64,000 nt of DNA from Chamaea fasciata (GCA_029207755.1 JARCOQ010000006.1:14916890-14980889); one strand, 5' to 3'; shown: positions 10,287-22,036, counted from the first letter of the stretch. Translations and numbers: made by a program. Notes: generated by a model from the sequence alone, not told the origin.

Positions 10287-10311
10287 CAAAACAAAACAAA
10301 ACATAAAACAA
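10240..10311. repeat. (AAAAG)n/(AAAAC)n microsatellite at the PROM1 acceptor
   Basis: Three AAAAG units and then about nine AAAAC units on the plus strand. In the PROM1 sense direction this is (GTTTT)n followed by CTTTT units directly before CATGTAG, so the repeat is itself the polypyrimidine tract of the last coding exon. Confidence 0.95.
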
Positions 10312-12344
10312 ACACATCATTTTCTTTCGCCCGCAAATGGAACAGAAATACTATGACTAACTTAGGAGAGACAAGCTCAGTTGGCCCAAGATATTCTCCA
10401 AGTTTTACTGATTTAATCAAGCATTTTTCAAACAAGAGGAAATAGATTCAAGGTTTTCCCCACCAACCTTTCAGGTTATCTTTGTTTCATGACAGAAATA
10501 ATTAATTGCATTGTCTATTCAACAGCCCTTCTTTGTGAATTAAATCCAGCCTCACATTTTGCTCTCACAAAAATGGTGGCTGCATTTGAGATTATTTGTG
10601 TCTTTGACATGTGTATAAAAACACCTGTGTGACATATACCTCATGTAGCTGTTACTTGTACTTATATATCTTAGTGTTATAAAAATATTTGCATCTTTTA
10701 TCAGCAAAACTATCCAGCTGATTTTGAAGGATAAAAAACCCCCAAGCCCAACCCTATAGGATCCTTTAAACCTGAAAAAGTACAGGTGTACAGAGATCTA
10801 TTCAAAAACATGTCTCTCAAAAATAATCTGTAGGAAATAAGAAAAATCAAGGATAGCATAAAAGCAAAGAATATGCTGAAATGAAAATTAAAATCAAGAT
10901 TTTATTCATATGGGAATACCATACTGAGGAATTCAAAGCATGTATGCCATAATTAGCAGTTTTTCAAATTACCTCTGTTAGCACATCAGAAGACAGAACT
11001 GCATCAAACTGAATCTTTAAATGCTATCATTTTATCAAAGTCAGTCAGGACTGAACTGGTGGATCTTTGTGTAAAAGATTATTTTATGCTACTAATTTTT
11101 AGGTTGTTCAGCAACGCTGAATTAAACTATTTATCAATGACTGAAATATCGTAAGAAAACACGTTATGAACCTCAAGAATATTAACAGTCATATTAAAGA
11201 TTCAAAGATCAGAAAAGGAATTCTAAAGCCTGGGAAATTATTAGTTTTCTCTTATGTAAAATACTGAAAGTCCTTAAAACTCAGAGTCCTTAGATAAGCC
11301 AGTGGAGAGTTTTTTTGGACTTCAACTCCTTGTCAGTTAATGTGGGGAGTAAGCAACCTAAAGCTGCAGAACAGACCACAACAATTGTGATAGTAAGTAT
11401 CACTAAAAATATTGTTATATAAAGACTTCCTTCAGAGGAAGATATGGAATGCAGATTTGGTCAGTAAATAATTATTGTAAAATACAGTTCTAAATAATAA
11501 TAATGACCATCCTCCTCCTCCTCCTCATCAGATGTAACCGTGAACTCTGGCAAGACCCAAACTTGAAGCTCTCTCTATTCACCTGTTATTTAAATTTTAG
11601 TGGTATCTTCTCTATAAATACTCAACCTATACATTCATGAAGTTGCAAAGTAAGGCACAATGAGCTACAGATTTTATTCATAAATTTAAACCTTTCTTAA
11701 GCAACTTGCAAATTTTGCAAAACTAAATAATGAAGTTGTGGCATATAGAATATTATCGCCCTGGAAACTAGCTAATGTTTTACAGCACAGAAGCTGTAGA
11801 GGCAGGAAATAACCCAAATGCGCTCCTTTTTTTAAACATAACTTGAGCTTCTTGCCTTGTGATGCTACATTCTAGTCCTACCCATGCACAAACACCCATT
11901 TTCTATGTTCATGCTTTTTGCACACCTGGAAAACTTCCTTTTTTACACAGGAGAGCTCTTCTCACCATTTAAAAAGTAAAACTACTCAGGAGTACAAATG
12001 CATTTCCATCCTATCACTTTCATCTGCTATTAGAGTATTTTAATAGGTTTGTCAATTTAGGACCACCCACTGTGCTGATTACATACCTGATTACATGGAT
12101 TTTAAGATCAAATTTACCACTTTGTTAAGCTGTAGGAAATTACTTCTATATCTGCCGTTATATAAAGAATATTTGAGAAATATACATCATACATATACAT
12201 CATTTGCTATAGTGAATAATCATGCAAAAAAACCCCCAGAGAATGAAGAGATTCACTTTAAAGCATGAAGAAAATTGGAAATGTGATTGAAAGAAAAGCT
12301 GAAGTAAGGACACATGAAGGCATGCAGTTTCAGACTTGGTTTAC
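10312..12344. other. PROM1 intron between window exons 24 and 25
   Basis: A/T-rich sequence with no exon or repeat element that I can name, apart from a short (CTC)n run near 11512-11528 and the microsatellite at its 3' end. Confidence 0.6.
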
Positions 12345-12413
12345 CTTGTAAAAACAGGATTGTGTATACCATATAAATGCTCTTTATGATAACCATTATT
12401 ACCATTTTCCGTA
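12345..12413 (-). CDS. PROM1: PROM1 exon for the C-terminal tail (window exon 24)
   Basis: Encodes [19 protein letters not shown] and VFT, and is entered and left in phase 2. It matches human [22 protein letters not shown]. The NNGYHK tyrosine corresponds to human Tyr852, a Src-family phosphorylation site. Acceptor TATTACAG; donor ACAAG|GTAAAC. If the donor is not used, the frame meets TAA after a single extra Arg, which would make a shorter tail. Confidence 0.92.
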
Positions 12414-12793
12414 CTGTAATAAAATAAATACACCGAGAAAGACCATGTTAACTATAAGATGCACTATGTACAATATGGCTTCTAAGACACGTACATGGAT
12501 GATGGCATTATATGCAAAGATAAACTGTGTCTGTACAATAGAATATAACTTTTCCTTTGTAACATTCAAGAGTTATGTCATAGTTAAAATTTTACATTTT
12601 ATAGTATTTCTATATTCTCCAAAAATCAATTATTTTTCTATTCTTGTTGAGTTGGAGACTCTAATATAATCAATGTATCAAGTCTGAAGAAACAGAACAT
12701 GTTACCTCTTTTGAAGTAACAAGTTACATTAAAAATATAAACCTTCTCACATTATTAAAATAATTTTAATAAAAATCAGCAAAAATGTCTTAC

Positions 12794-12817
12794 GTTTTCA
12801 TGGGTATATTTTCGAAA
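12794..12817 (-). CDS. PROM1: PROM1 24-nt tail exon (window exon 23)
   Basis: Encodes FENIPMK with both flanking codons split, matching human VETIPMK. Acceptor TTTTTTAG|TTTCG; donor AAAAC|GTAAGA. Its length is a multiple of three and its two phases are equal, so skipping it would keep the frame. It is listed as a possible facultative cytoplasmic exon. Confidence 0.9.
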
Positions 12818-13503
12818 CTAAAAAACACAGAAAAGGAGGAGTAATTAACTAGACACTAATAAGTGAGTAATTTCAACTGTACATGCCTGTTTCTGCTCTA
12901 CTGACTTGTGAATGTGCAATGAAAAACAACCACTGTGAAATGGGAGAAATGCAGTGCACAGGCTAACTGAACAATGAGCAAAACAAGAACAGGAAAGAAA
13001 ACAGTGAAAAAAAAACTGATAGGAAAATATGTAAGAATAGTTATCATAAAGTAAAATGCCAAGTCCCTGAGACAGAGGAACTGCAATTAAAAAAGGAAAG
13101 ACTGGTTAGGAATAACTAAGACAGCAAGAAAGCAAATAATTAATTCAAGGAGACTAGAAATCAGGGACAATTCACTTTAACAGGTTACTTAGCAAAGCTA
13201 GTAACTTGCACATTTGGAACTTATTTAGATAAATGCTGCCCACAAAGCTCTGAAGACCTCATTCTGACATAAGATTTTTAAAGTCAGAGCCAGGACTATC
13301 ATCATTCATGGCAAGTCAAGGCTACCAAAGGCCAGCTGCATGAAGCACTTTGCAGGTACTGACCCAAACCTGCAGCATTACACATGACCATGCAGCTCTA
13401 ATCTGGCAGCACAGGTTTAAGAATTATAGAGCCTTCATGTGAAACACTAGAAAAAACATTTTAATCCATCTGCTGTTTAGCTTATTTTGGAATATATACT
13501 TAC
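12818..13503. other. PROM1 intron between window exons 22 and 23
   Basis: About 690 bases with no recognisable repeat or exon. Confidence 0.6.
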
Positions 13504-13619
13504 TCATCATAAACATCCTCTGTATCCATCCTACGATAGTATTTAGAGAGTTTTACAGCAAAAATTATGGCAGGAATTAGAAACATTGAAGAGCCTCCCA
13601 AACCAAACCAGAAGGTATT
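13504..13619 (-). CDS. PROM1: PROM1 TM5 and juxtamembrane exon (window exon 22)
   Basis: Encodes NTFWFGLGG, the fifth membrane segment ([15 protein letters not shown]), and the cytoplasmic [14 protein letters not shown]. The last tyrosine corresponds to human Tyr828, a Src-family site. Acceptor TTTCAG|AATACC; donor GATGA|GTAAGT, leaving in phase 2. Confidence 0.96.
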
Positions 13620-14791
13620 CTGAAACAAAAGCAATAGGAAAATCAAGGAAAAAAGGTCATGGAGAAAAGTAATCAGTACTGAACCCTTGCTTGATATTCT
13701 AACCATTGCCACCAAAAGAACATAGTAGAAATTAGTTCTTGCATTTCTTGTCATAATATAAGTTTCCAGCACTTTCTCAAGGCACTTTATAACTTACAAA
13801 CTGCAGGCCTGTTTGTGTAATTAATTTCATTATTATACAGTTGAACTGAGTTATCACCTGGTGTTAAAATGATGATTTTTCAAATCTGATTTGTATTGGC
13901 TGGAGGCATTTTGACTTCCAAGTGACTCAGCTAAGTTCTATCATCAGGAAAATCATGGTCCATCTCTCACCAGATGGGTAATGGCTCCACAAAGAACAGA
14001 AGCTCTGTAATGTATGAGCTAATCAATGACTACAACATGGAATAAGAGGTTTTCATGGTTAAGAATTACCAAGATTAAACATTTAATGGTTAAGCATTAT
14101 CAAGGCCAGAGTGTTTTGGCTTTGACTGATTACAGGTCTGACTGGTAGTGTGATTAGGATCTGTGTAAAAGTGCCATAAAGCTCAGTAATAGTTAGGAGG
14201 CATTTTAGGTACTTCCAAGGCACATGGTGTCTTACTTTACTTTTAATACATGCTGTCCTCTTTCCAAGTTCTTTTGGCAAGATGAAAAAGCCAATATGGC
14301 CCTTCTATCCTGCTAGAAGTCATGCTCAATGTCTCCAATGTACAGAAATTAATCAAGATCTGTCTGCAATAAGTCTAGTGATAAAAACTCATTCAGGTTT
14401 TCTAGATTTCAGGAAAGATACCTGAAAAAGTTTTTCCTTGGTATTTTCCACTCGCCTCCTGCATGCACCTCACCCCAGTAAGTTAGCAACAGTTACAGAT
14501 GAAGCTTCAGATCTTTATGCTTTACCGTTTTCTGTTTCAAGGTGGTTCAGAATCAGTTAATTTTACAGAATTCTTGCTAATAGAAGCTTAAGTTTACTGA
14601 AAATATAGAAAGTTCAGCACTGGTTTGTCTTTGGACTTGATCCAGATCAGAACATTTTCCTTGCATAACTTTGCATGTGACACTTTATTATCTTACTTCA
14701 GAATAGTCTAGCCAGAATAATTAAACACAGATGTATGTTGAAAGAATTTTCCCCTTGATGCCCCAATTCTGAGTAACAAAACGTTTCTTAC
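13620..14791. other. PROM1 intron between window exons 21 and 22
   Basis: About 1.2 kb with no element that I can identify. Confidence 0.6.
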
Positions 14792-14884
14792 CACAGAATC
14801 AGCTATATAGCTGCATAAAAAAATATCTATTGCTGTATCTATTACATTGGCAATAGGCTTGCATGCTGCTACTTCCATGGCAAT
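14792..14884 (-). CDS. PROM1: PROM1 second extracellular loop exon (window exon 21)
   Basis: Encodes 31 residues including AACKPIANVIDTAIDIFLC, matching human ASCKPVATALDTAVDVFLC just before TM5. Both cysteines are conserved. Acceptor TTTTTTCAG; donor GTG|GTAAGA; phase 0 at both ends. Confidence 0.95.
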
Positions 14885-15423
14885 CTGAAAAAATAAAAGA
14901 TTAAAAAATTACAGTTTTAAGTATCTAACAGAATAAAACAAGAATCTCTAAACTTGCTTATAGTTATGGCTTACTAAATTGTCATATCTTACCCTATACA
15001 GATTCAAAATAAATAACAGTAGGATATACTATCAACTGAAAGTCTTAAACATCAGCTTACTTTCTCAAAGGCTGCAGCCAAAGAGATAAAAACCAAAAAA
15101 GATGCTAATGACATCAATTTGAACTACGCAGGGTCAGGTTCAGTGCAGTACTAGCACAAATGGTAGATTTCAAGGTAGCCCTGAAAATGATGCTGTTAAA
15201 TTTACACTGCATTCCAACCAACACATCTCATCATTTCCATTCTGCAAATGCAACAAACTATAGGAAACTGATTTTCCCACTCACAGTAAGTACAAATGTA
15301 TTTAAACCTGAAACTGTAAAACACACTATCAAAGTAACATTATTATTATTTATTTATTACTAATACTGTTTAGCTTTCTTATTTTTAAACACAGCTTCTC
15401 TCCATAAAGTAGATGCACCTTAC
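14885..15423. other. PROM1 intron between window exons 20 and 21
   Basis: About 540 bases of A/T-rich sequence; nothing specific seen. Confidence 0.6.
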
Positions 15424-15492
15424 CGACTCCTTGACCCACTCAGTGTACTGCTCAAAGTAGCCAATTATGGTATCCATGTACTTTTTTGTCTC
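15424..15492 (-). CDS. PROM1: PROM1 second loop exon (window exon 20)
   Basis: Encodes 23 residues, ETKKYMDTIIGYFEQYTEWV and KES, close to human [20 protein letters not shown]. Acceptor GTCCTAG; donor TCG|GTAAGG; phase 0. Only 90 bases of intron separate it from the preceding exon. Confidence 0.95.
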
Positions 15493-15582
15493 CTAGGACC
15501 AGATCAAAGAGAACAAAAAAGCAAGTTAACCTCTACCTCCATGACATGATAAATTAATGTACTTTGATCAAATAGAGCTTAC

Positions 15583-15663
15583 CTGGACAATAACTTGAGA
15601 AGCGTTGTTATTTATGAGATTCTGGGCAGCATTAACAGCGCTAATAACATTTTTCACCTTAAC
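15583..15663 (-). CDS. PROM1: PROM1 second loop exon (window exon 19)
   Basis: Encodes 27 residues including NVISAVNAAQNLINNNASQV, aligned with human [20 protein letters not shown]. The NAS sequon is at the position of the human NTS. Acceptor CTGTCCAG; donor CAG|GTAAGC; phase 0. Confidence 0.94.
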
Positions 15664-17071
15664 CTGGACAGGAAGAGATGGTGTTTAATATACACAAATC
15701 CCCTTCAGGCTGTTGCAATGGCTCTATGGCCACTGCCAGGAACCTATTCTCCTGATAAATCAGTGTCACTGTCTTGTCAAAACCTGACAAACCAGACAGA
15801 ACATTAGCCTGCCTAAGGATTCATGATCATCTCAATATTGTCTCATTCTGAAGAAGGATGTGTCAGTGTTTATGACGTGGTATCTTTTCCAGGAATCTAC
15901 AAAATAATTTATACACTAGGATAGGTTTTATCTTCCACTCTCTTTCCTTACATCAATGTCTGTATACAGACCACAGACACACAAAGTGCACAGGAAGAAA
16001 ACAGTAGGCCATATACCACCACAACTCTTGATGACTGAAGTAGGATTCTGCACAGCCAGAATATGCCACTAACCAATTACCTGAAGGACTGAGATGTTTT
16101 TTCAATACATGCACAACCCCATAAATTCTCTCATACATAAAAGACAGTGCATGTACAGCCTAAAAATGCAGAGATGTTTCTTAATATACTTTAGTCAAAC
16201 ATCCCTTTCTTATCAATACCTTATGTCATGGGTTCTTCCCTCCTCACCCAGTTTCAAATCACAGGTTCTAACAGATATCTAGCTGCTCTGCTGCTGTGGA
16301 TGGGTGAAAACTGTAAAGAGAAGCACTAAGGTAGGTATGGCCCATAATGCTATTGAGACTATAACTATGCCACTACTGTGGCTGGATTCTTGCTACCAGG
16401 GCCAAGGCAGGCTGGTGGCTGAAAGCTTTACTACCAGGAAAGCAAGCAGCCTTGCTGCTCACTCTGTGGCAGAGTGAAGCCAGCTGGTCTCACTGTGGTG
16501 CAGCCACTACTTAGAGGGGAAACGTGAGCCGCCCTGGAAAAGCCTCTATACAGATCCAGGATCCCAGAGCAAGGCTGATGGCAGAAGCAGGAATGTAATG
16601 AGTACAACACAAAGAAACAGATCCTAGTGGGAGCTGGGCATGGAGCAGAAAGTAGTTAAGGATGTAAATCACAAAGCTGTCTTTTGTCAGTTGTACTTTT
16701 GTATTGTTTCATGGTTGTTCCCCCCAGGTTTTGCTTTCAAGGATTCTAGAAAAGAAATCCTTACATTCTCAGGAAAATTAATAACACACTGTACAGGCTG
16801 GAACTAAAGCCTATTTTATCACCTGACAGTTCAGTTTACAATTCATACTCCCAAAACCATCCCAAATGTTCTTGGTTTTATTTTTCTTTTTACGCAGAAG
16901 AGAGATCTAAATCCTTATTACTTCCTCAATGTATAACAATCTCTTGCAATGGAACAGCTAGAAAGAGAAAAACTTACTTTCAGTAAACTGTACTGAAAAT
17001 ATATGCCCTGCATATGTGGGAGAAGGCTTTAAAACACAAAAATGTTCCTGCTGCCAGAAAGAAAAGCTTAC
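15664..17071. other. PROM1 intron between window exons 18 and 19
   Basis: About 1.4 kb. A G+C-richer stretch runs from about 16,290 to 16,660 without a readable frame or a repeat family that I recognise. Confidence 0.55.
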
Positions 17072-17125
17072 CATAAGTTCAGATGATGTCCTCTTCAGTA
17101 ACCTAATGCTCTGATTTAAAGTGCT
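17072..17125 (-). CDS. PROM1: PROM1 second loop exon (window exon 18)
   Basis: Encodes 18 residues, STLNQSIRLLKRTSSELM, matching human STLYQSVKILQRTGNGLL. Acceptor CCCAATAG; donor ATG|GTAAGC; phase 0. Confidence 0.93.
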
Positions 17126-17460
17126 CTATTGGGAAGGAGGGGAAAAAAAAAGCTTCAAGTCATTACTGCAGGTAAGTGCCCACCTGTGTTAAGCTTATAT
17201 TCATGTTTTGATCTTCTACAGATTATTTTGTTATTAATACTACATATCACATTATACAACAGTATACAACAGTAACAACAGCTGCATTAAAATTAATACA
17301 TTGTGGGTTTAATCATTGAACCAGTATTTTACCAACAGCACTGATTTAACTAAAGTTAGATACAATAAACTAAGTAAGACTGGAGGAAAGATGGAACAGT
17401 TAAACTCAAGTGTTCAGAGAATTGTATATTGTGCAGTTTCTGAAGGGAAAAAGCACTTAC

Positions 17461-17478
17461 CCTAGCTTTAACATATTT
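17461..17478 (-). CDS. PROM1: Candidate 18-nt PROM1 microexon
   Basis: Eighteen bases encoding KYVKAR lie between a pyrimidine-rich acceptor (TTTTTTCTTTTAC...GTCAAG) and a consensus donor (AGG|GTAAGT). The flanking exons are both phase 0, so inclusion would add six residues to the second extracellular loop without a frame change. The donor is as strong as those of the constitutive exons and no other acceptor explains it. No expression evidence is available; it could be a decoy donor. Confidence 0.4.
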
Positions 17479-18200
17479 CTTGACAGTCAGTTTTGTAAAA
17501 GAAAAAAGAGATGAGAATAATTAGGAGTTAATTAGGAAAGAACAGCACAGAATCACAGTGGACCAGAAGACATAGTGTTTTTCTTTAAGTGGTACAGACA
17601 CTCAGTATCAGATGCTAGGATAAACTAAAAGTCTACATGTTATGTAGAGGAAAAAGCAACACCTAACATGCAGGAGATTCACAACTTGATACTACACAAG
17701 TCTGTGTCAAAATCAGGCAGAAGCAGCTCTTTTGCAACTTTCATAGCATCAATTAAAAAAGACTTTGGCTCGACAAACTACTCCCAGGAGTTTCCAATTC
17801 CAATACTCTTAGGTGACTGCTAACTCCAAGAAATAAAGTGTTGAAGTGATAATGGCCTTTATTAGTGAAGACCACTGACAAGCAAAAAAAGAAAAGGAGT
17901 GACTTAGGGGGTTTTACGGTTAAGAGCTTTGTAAAGTTCTCCCCTGCTTCTTCTTCTAGTCATATATAATCACAAATAGCTACAGAAAAAAATGGGGAAG
18001 AAAAAGGCCATTATTTTAGACAGCTGTGTAAAACAGTAGCATCTTAAGTAAGAAAACTATTTATTAAACACATACTTCAGCCGGATTACTCTTCATTGAC
18101 ACAATCCGTGCTTATACAAGTCCAGCTTTCTAACCTCTTTAAGAGATGTAGAGATTTGTATTTCCTACAAGTATGTTTCAGTATTGCTTTAATGTTTTAC
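17479..18200. other. PROM1 intron upstream of the candidate microexon
   Basis: About 720 bases; no repeat or further exon recognised. Confidence 0.55.
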
Positions 18201-18293
18201 CATAGCTTGCTCCAGTGGAACAACTTGCTGGTTATGAATCATTCGAATGTTGTTTGCATGTCCTTTTAAGGCATTTTCCAGTGCTCCTTTGGG
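18201..18293 (-). CDS. PROM1: PROM1 second loop exon (window exon 17)
   Basis: Encodes 31 residues, starting PKGALENALKGHANNIRMIH and ending NQQVVPLEQAM. The end matches human HQQRVLPIEQSL. Acceptor TTTTTGCAG; donor ATG|GTAAAA; phase 0. Confidence 0.95.
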
Positions 18294-20646
18294 CTGCAAA
18301 AAATGCAATTATGCAATATTGTTCAGTAACCTCAACAAAGCATAAAACAATCAAAGTTACGTATCCACTCCAGAACAGCTCATGCGAAAACTGGGGTATT
18401 GCAAACTGAATTCCTCAACACAAGGACGGGAAAAAAAAATCACTCTATTAATAATTAAAACCTCATCAACAAAACCAGATATACTACCTTGCTTTTCTGA
18501 CTATAACATTATCAGGACAGATTTAACTGAAGAGAATTTTCACATGATGCACTAAGTCATTTTAAATACAGAAGAGTGAGCACATCTCCCTTGCACTCAC
18601 CAAAAGCCAAACTTGACTGCAAGAACCCTGCAGCACTGCACCCCAGCTGGGACAAGCATCTCCCACTCATGGATACTTGCTTTTGTTTTGGAAATGTGGA
18701 CATCACCCTGAGGCACCCTCTGCTTTCTGAGGGGCACAGAATTTTAAGTATTTTCAGCCAGTCATTTGGAAAGGGATCTGTGAAGGGTATTTCCTATTTT
18801 TGTGGCTCCCACCTTTCTGTCAGAAGATGTGAGTTTCTGCTCTCATTTTCAAGTCCAAATGCCTGTCTGGAGCTCATGACCATTGCCAAATACCATAAAA
18901 TTTAGTTTTAATTTCAGATATAAATTTATTTTCCATTTCCTTTTGGTGGCAAAACCATTTAGTTCCCTGCACACACTCTGAAAACTCAATTTTGGGTATG
19001 TAATAATGGCAGACCTCAGTGCTCAGAGGTGTGTTTGCTTCCGGTGAAGTGTTCATGTGAGCACTCAGCTGGGTCACTGAGCAGTTTCAGGATGCTTCAT
19101 CTCCTGTACTGACAAGTGAATTAATTTACCTAACACCACATGTTGGTGGTATTGCTCCCTCCTCCATACCCTGACCCCTTGGTTTGATCCAGTTTTTATT
19201 CCATTTGCTCCTTTCCAGTCTAAAAAGTTATTTTCGATTTTGTGTAAGGTGCCAAAAGATGCAAATTAGACATGCAAAATTAATTAATTCCATAAATTTT
19301 TAGTTTATTTTTTAATTGGTTCTAAGAGCTATCACTAGTAACAAAGTGAGATTATAAAATATCCTTGGAAACCAGTGCCATCTTTTTAACAATCTAACTT
19401 CTAAAATACATTATATTATTCAAGTTTTGGCCTCTTTTTTGAAGCCACTTCATAAATTACATCTAAAGGAAGAAATAAAAACATACTCTGTAACAGTGAA
19501 CACATTTATTTATTTACACAATTATTTCTTTTATATGAAGAAATTACTCTGTCTGATCTATTCTCAATTCTGATACTTCCATAAGAGTCTTCTACAAAAA
19601 ATAGCGAAAGCAACCTACCAGCACAATACACTTTCCTTTGTGGAACTATGTTTGAAGAACCCCAGCTCTCACTTAAACCCAGAGCTATCTAACCTTGACA
19701 CGAGTGCACACGTGGCAGGAAAAACCCTCGAACAAAAAAACTCAGCAACAAGTATGACTGAATGATGCAAGAGCTAGAGCAAACACACCAGGAGCTTCCC
19801 CTAGTGCCCTCCTCCACTTGAGGAGGGATGGATATCTGATAAACTCCAAACAAGGTGGTCTCACTCTGTTGTGTCCCTCAGCGACCCAAGCAATTGCAGC
19901 ACATGTACAACATAACTCTTCCTCCGGCATCACAGCGCAGGAATCTGTCTTGGGCCAGCATCCAAACCACGACCCTCATTCTGAAAAGTGAGCATGACCT
20001 GACCTGGACATGCATAACAAACCGATCAACTGAACAGTCACTGTTAACACGGATCTGTGCCACTTGCAGATTCCTTTCTGGGCCATGTTGTAACAATACC
20101 CTCTGACCATTGTCCTGCATTCAAAAAGCCCTTTAGAGAAGACAGTTTCTTTTGTGCATTCTCCCTCCACAATGGAGCTCCAGTTCTCATTACAGTCCTT
20201 ACAAGCTGCCACAGTATTAATTTTGTTGCTAATTAAAAAATCTCCTGCTCACTAACTGAAAAAAATTGATTCAAATAATTTTTTCCAGCATGATCTAATC
20301 AATTTTTCTTCCAACTGAGACCCTAAAATGTAAAGACCATAATAGGAAATACTGAAATGGAGCATTCCCCTCACTGCCCAAGCAAAGAGTGTAATTTAAG
20401 AAAATACACTGTCAAAGCTCAAAATGTACAAGAGTATAAAAAAATCAATAATTAGCAACAATTAAAATACAGCTCATATGCAACACTGTTCTTCAAAGTT
20501 TTTCCTTACATGACATTGCACCATGTACGTAAATGTTTGAAGTCCAAACATTCTCCCGTATAAAGTGTACCTGGCTATGTATTTATACTTACGTGGTATA
20601 TAAATCATATATTTTATGTATTATTATATTGCTGAATTGAACTTAC
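18294..20646. other. PROM1 intron between window exons 16 and 17
   Basis: About 2.35 kb. A block from about 19,640 to 20,120 has more CG dinucleotides than its surroundings and short open frames on both strands, none recognised. The rest is A/T-rich and featureless. Confidence 0.55.
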
Positions 20647-20718
20647 CAGCTGGTCTGCTCTTGCTTCTAAATCATTAGCAAATGAGAGAAGATCAACCTT
20701 GGTAACACTTTTATTGAT
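20647..20718 (-). CDS. PROM1: PROM1 second loop exon (window exon 16)
   Basis: Encodes 24 residues with VDLLSFANDLEARADQL, matching human VNLLSFAYDLEAKANSL. An NKS sequon lies near its start. Acceptor TTGTTTCAG; donor CTG|GTAAGT; phase 0. Confidence 0.95.
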
Positions 20719-20937
20719 CTGAAACAAGATGTGAGCAGTAAGAAAAGGAGTATGCTGTTATTTTATTTATAGTTTGCACTTAACTGTATCACTTACTCTG
20801 TCTACTCTTTATTTTTTTATTTATTAACGTTAACTTCTTAAGTGCTTCTTTCCCAACTTGTATGAACCTCCAAAACATGGTTTCACACAAAAGCAGATTT
20901 TGCTGTTCTGCAACCCCGTAGTTGACTACAGTCTCAC

Positions 20938-21084
20938 CTCAGTCAAATATGCTGAAAAGTCTATCCCATCTATTCCTGAAGAGCTGAAATTCAGGAGATT
21001 CTCCTTCCCAATTTCATCCAGCAGAATGATTTTGCTGAGGTTTATCTGAATGTGTTCAATTTTAAGTGCTACATCTTCCGTATA
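20938..21084 (-). CDS. PROM1: PROM1 second loop exon (window exon 15)
   Basis: Encodes 49 residues, YTEDVALKIEHIQINLSKII through SSSGIDGIDFSAYLTE. It aligns with human ELESLKVNLNIFLLG and AACGIDRMNYDSYLAQ. Acceptor CTGTCTCAG; donor GAG|GTGAGA; phase 0. Confidence 0.95.
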
Positions 21085-21278
21085 CTGAGACAGAAACAAA
21101 AGAAAGTACAAAAGTAGTTTGCAACCAGCACATATGCTGCTATAGCCCTGGCCCAAAGCATCCTGCTTTTGCTGATTCCTCATTTCCAGGAAGAAGCACA
21201 CATTGATTTTTTGCTCACATCAGTTTAATTCAATTAAGCTGAACAGAATCTACCAGGCCATGTTCTAACCTGCCTTTG

Positions 21279-22036
21279 TGTCTTGGGTTGGAATATGTAA
21301 CCAAAAATCTGCACTCTATTTTCCATCTGTTGAAAGCAGCTGGGGAGGTGTTGTGGATTGTTTTTTTTTTTTTCTTTCTCTCTTGTATAACCCATTCCTC
21401 GGAAGGGAAGGGGAGCAGGTGCCTTCTGCTAATGGGCCAGCTGTTAAAACCAGGTGGAGCAATGTTCCTTATCTCTTCAAAGACCCATCCTCTCTGCAGG
21501 GGAGTATCTTCTGTTAATGGGCCATTAAGGCTCACCACATGACTGATACAACTACATCATTCCATTGTGAGAAGCTCCACCCAGTGGGGGGAGCCAAACC
21601 ATTGCTATCTAGGTAAAAACTGAGACTCGGAAACACCAGGCAGCCTGTGGTTCCACTGGATCTCCTAGAGGAAGACCAGACCCATCTGGCCACCACTGGA
21701 CCCTCCTACAGGACCATCTCTACTCCAACAGAATCACATCTGCTACTCCAGGATTTATTTGGACTGCTTCCAACACCCTGACCAACAGGGTGTCAGGTTG
21801 TATTCTGACTCTGTCAGGGTTTCTAGGATTTTTGTTTGTGTGTTTGCTTGTTTTTTTGCACTACATTTGTATTTTTAATATTCCTAGTAAAGAACTGTTA
21901 TTCCTATTCCCATATCTTTGCCTGAAAGGCCCTAATTGCAAAATTATAATTATTTGGAGAGAGGGGGTTTACATTCTCCATTCCAAGGGAAGCTCCAGCT
22001 TTCCCTGGCAGACACCTGTCTTTCTAAACCAAGACA
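21279..22036 (+). mobile_element. Solo LTR of an endogenous retrovirus (songbird type)
   Basis: A 758-bp element bounded by the inverted repeat TGTCTTGG ... CCAAGACA, the TG...CA ends typical of LTRs. Internally a T-rich stretch near 21,360, a pyrimidine-rich block and, near 21,880-21,890, CCTAGTAAAGAACTG (a variant polyadenylation signal AGTAAA) define a plus-strand orientation. I recognise the 3' part (TTTGCCTGAAAGGCCC, then GGAGGGAGGGGG-like sequence) as common in passerine LTRs. No viral genes and no second copy are present, so this is a recombined solo LTR. The five-base flanks (CTTTG and CTTCA) do not form a clean target duplication. It lies antisense in a PROM1 intron. Confidence 0.8.
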
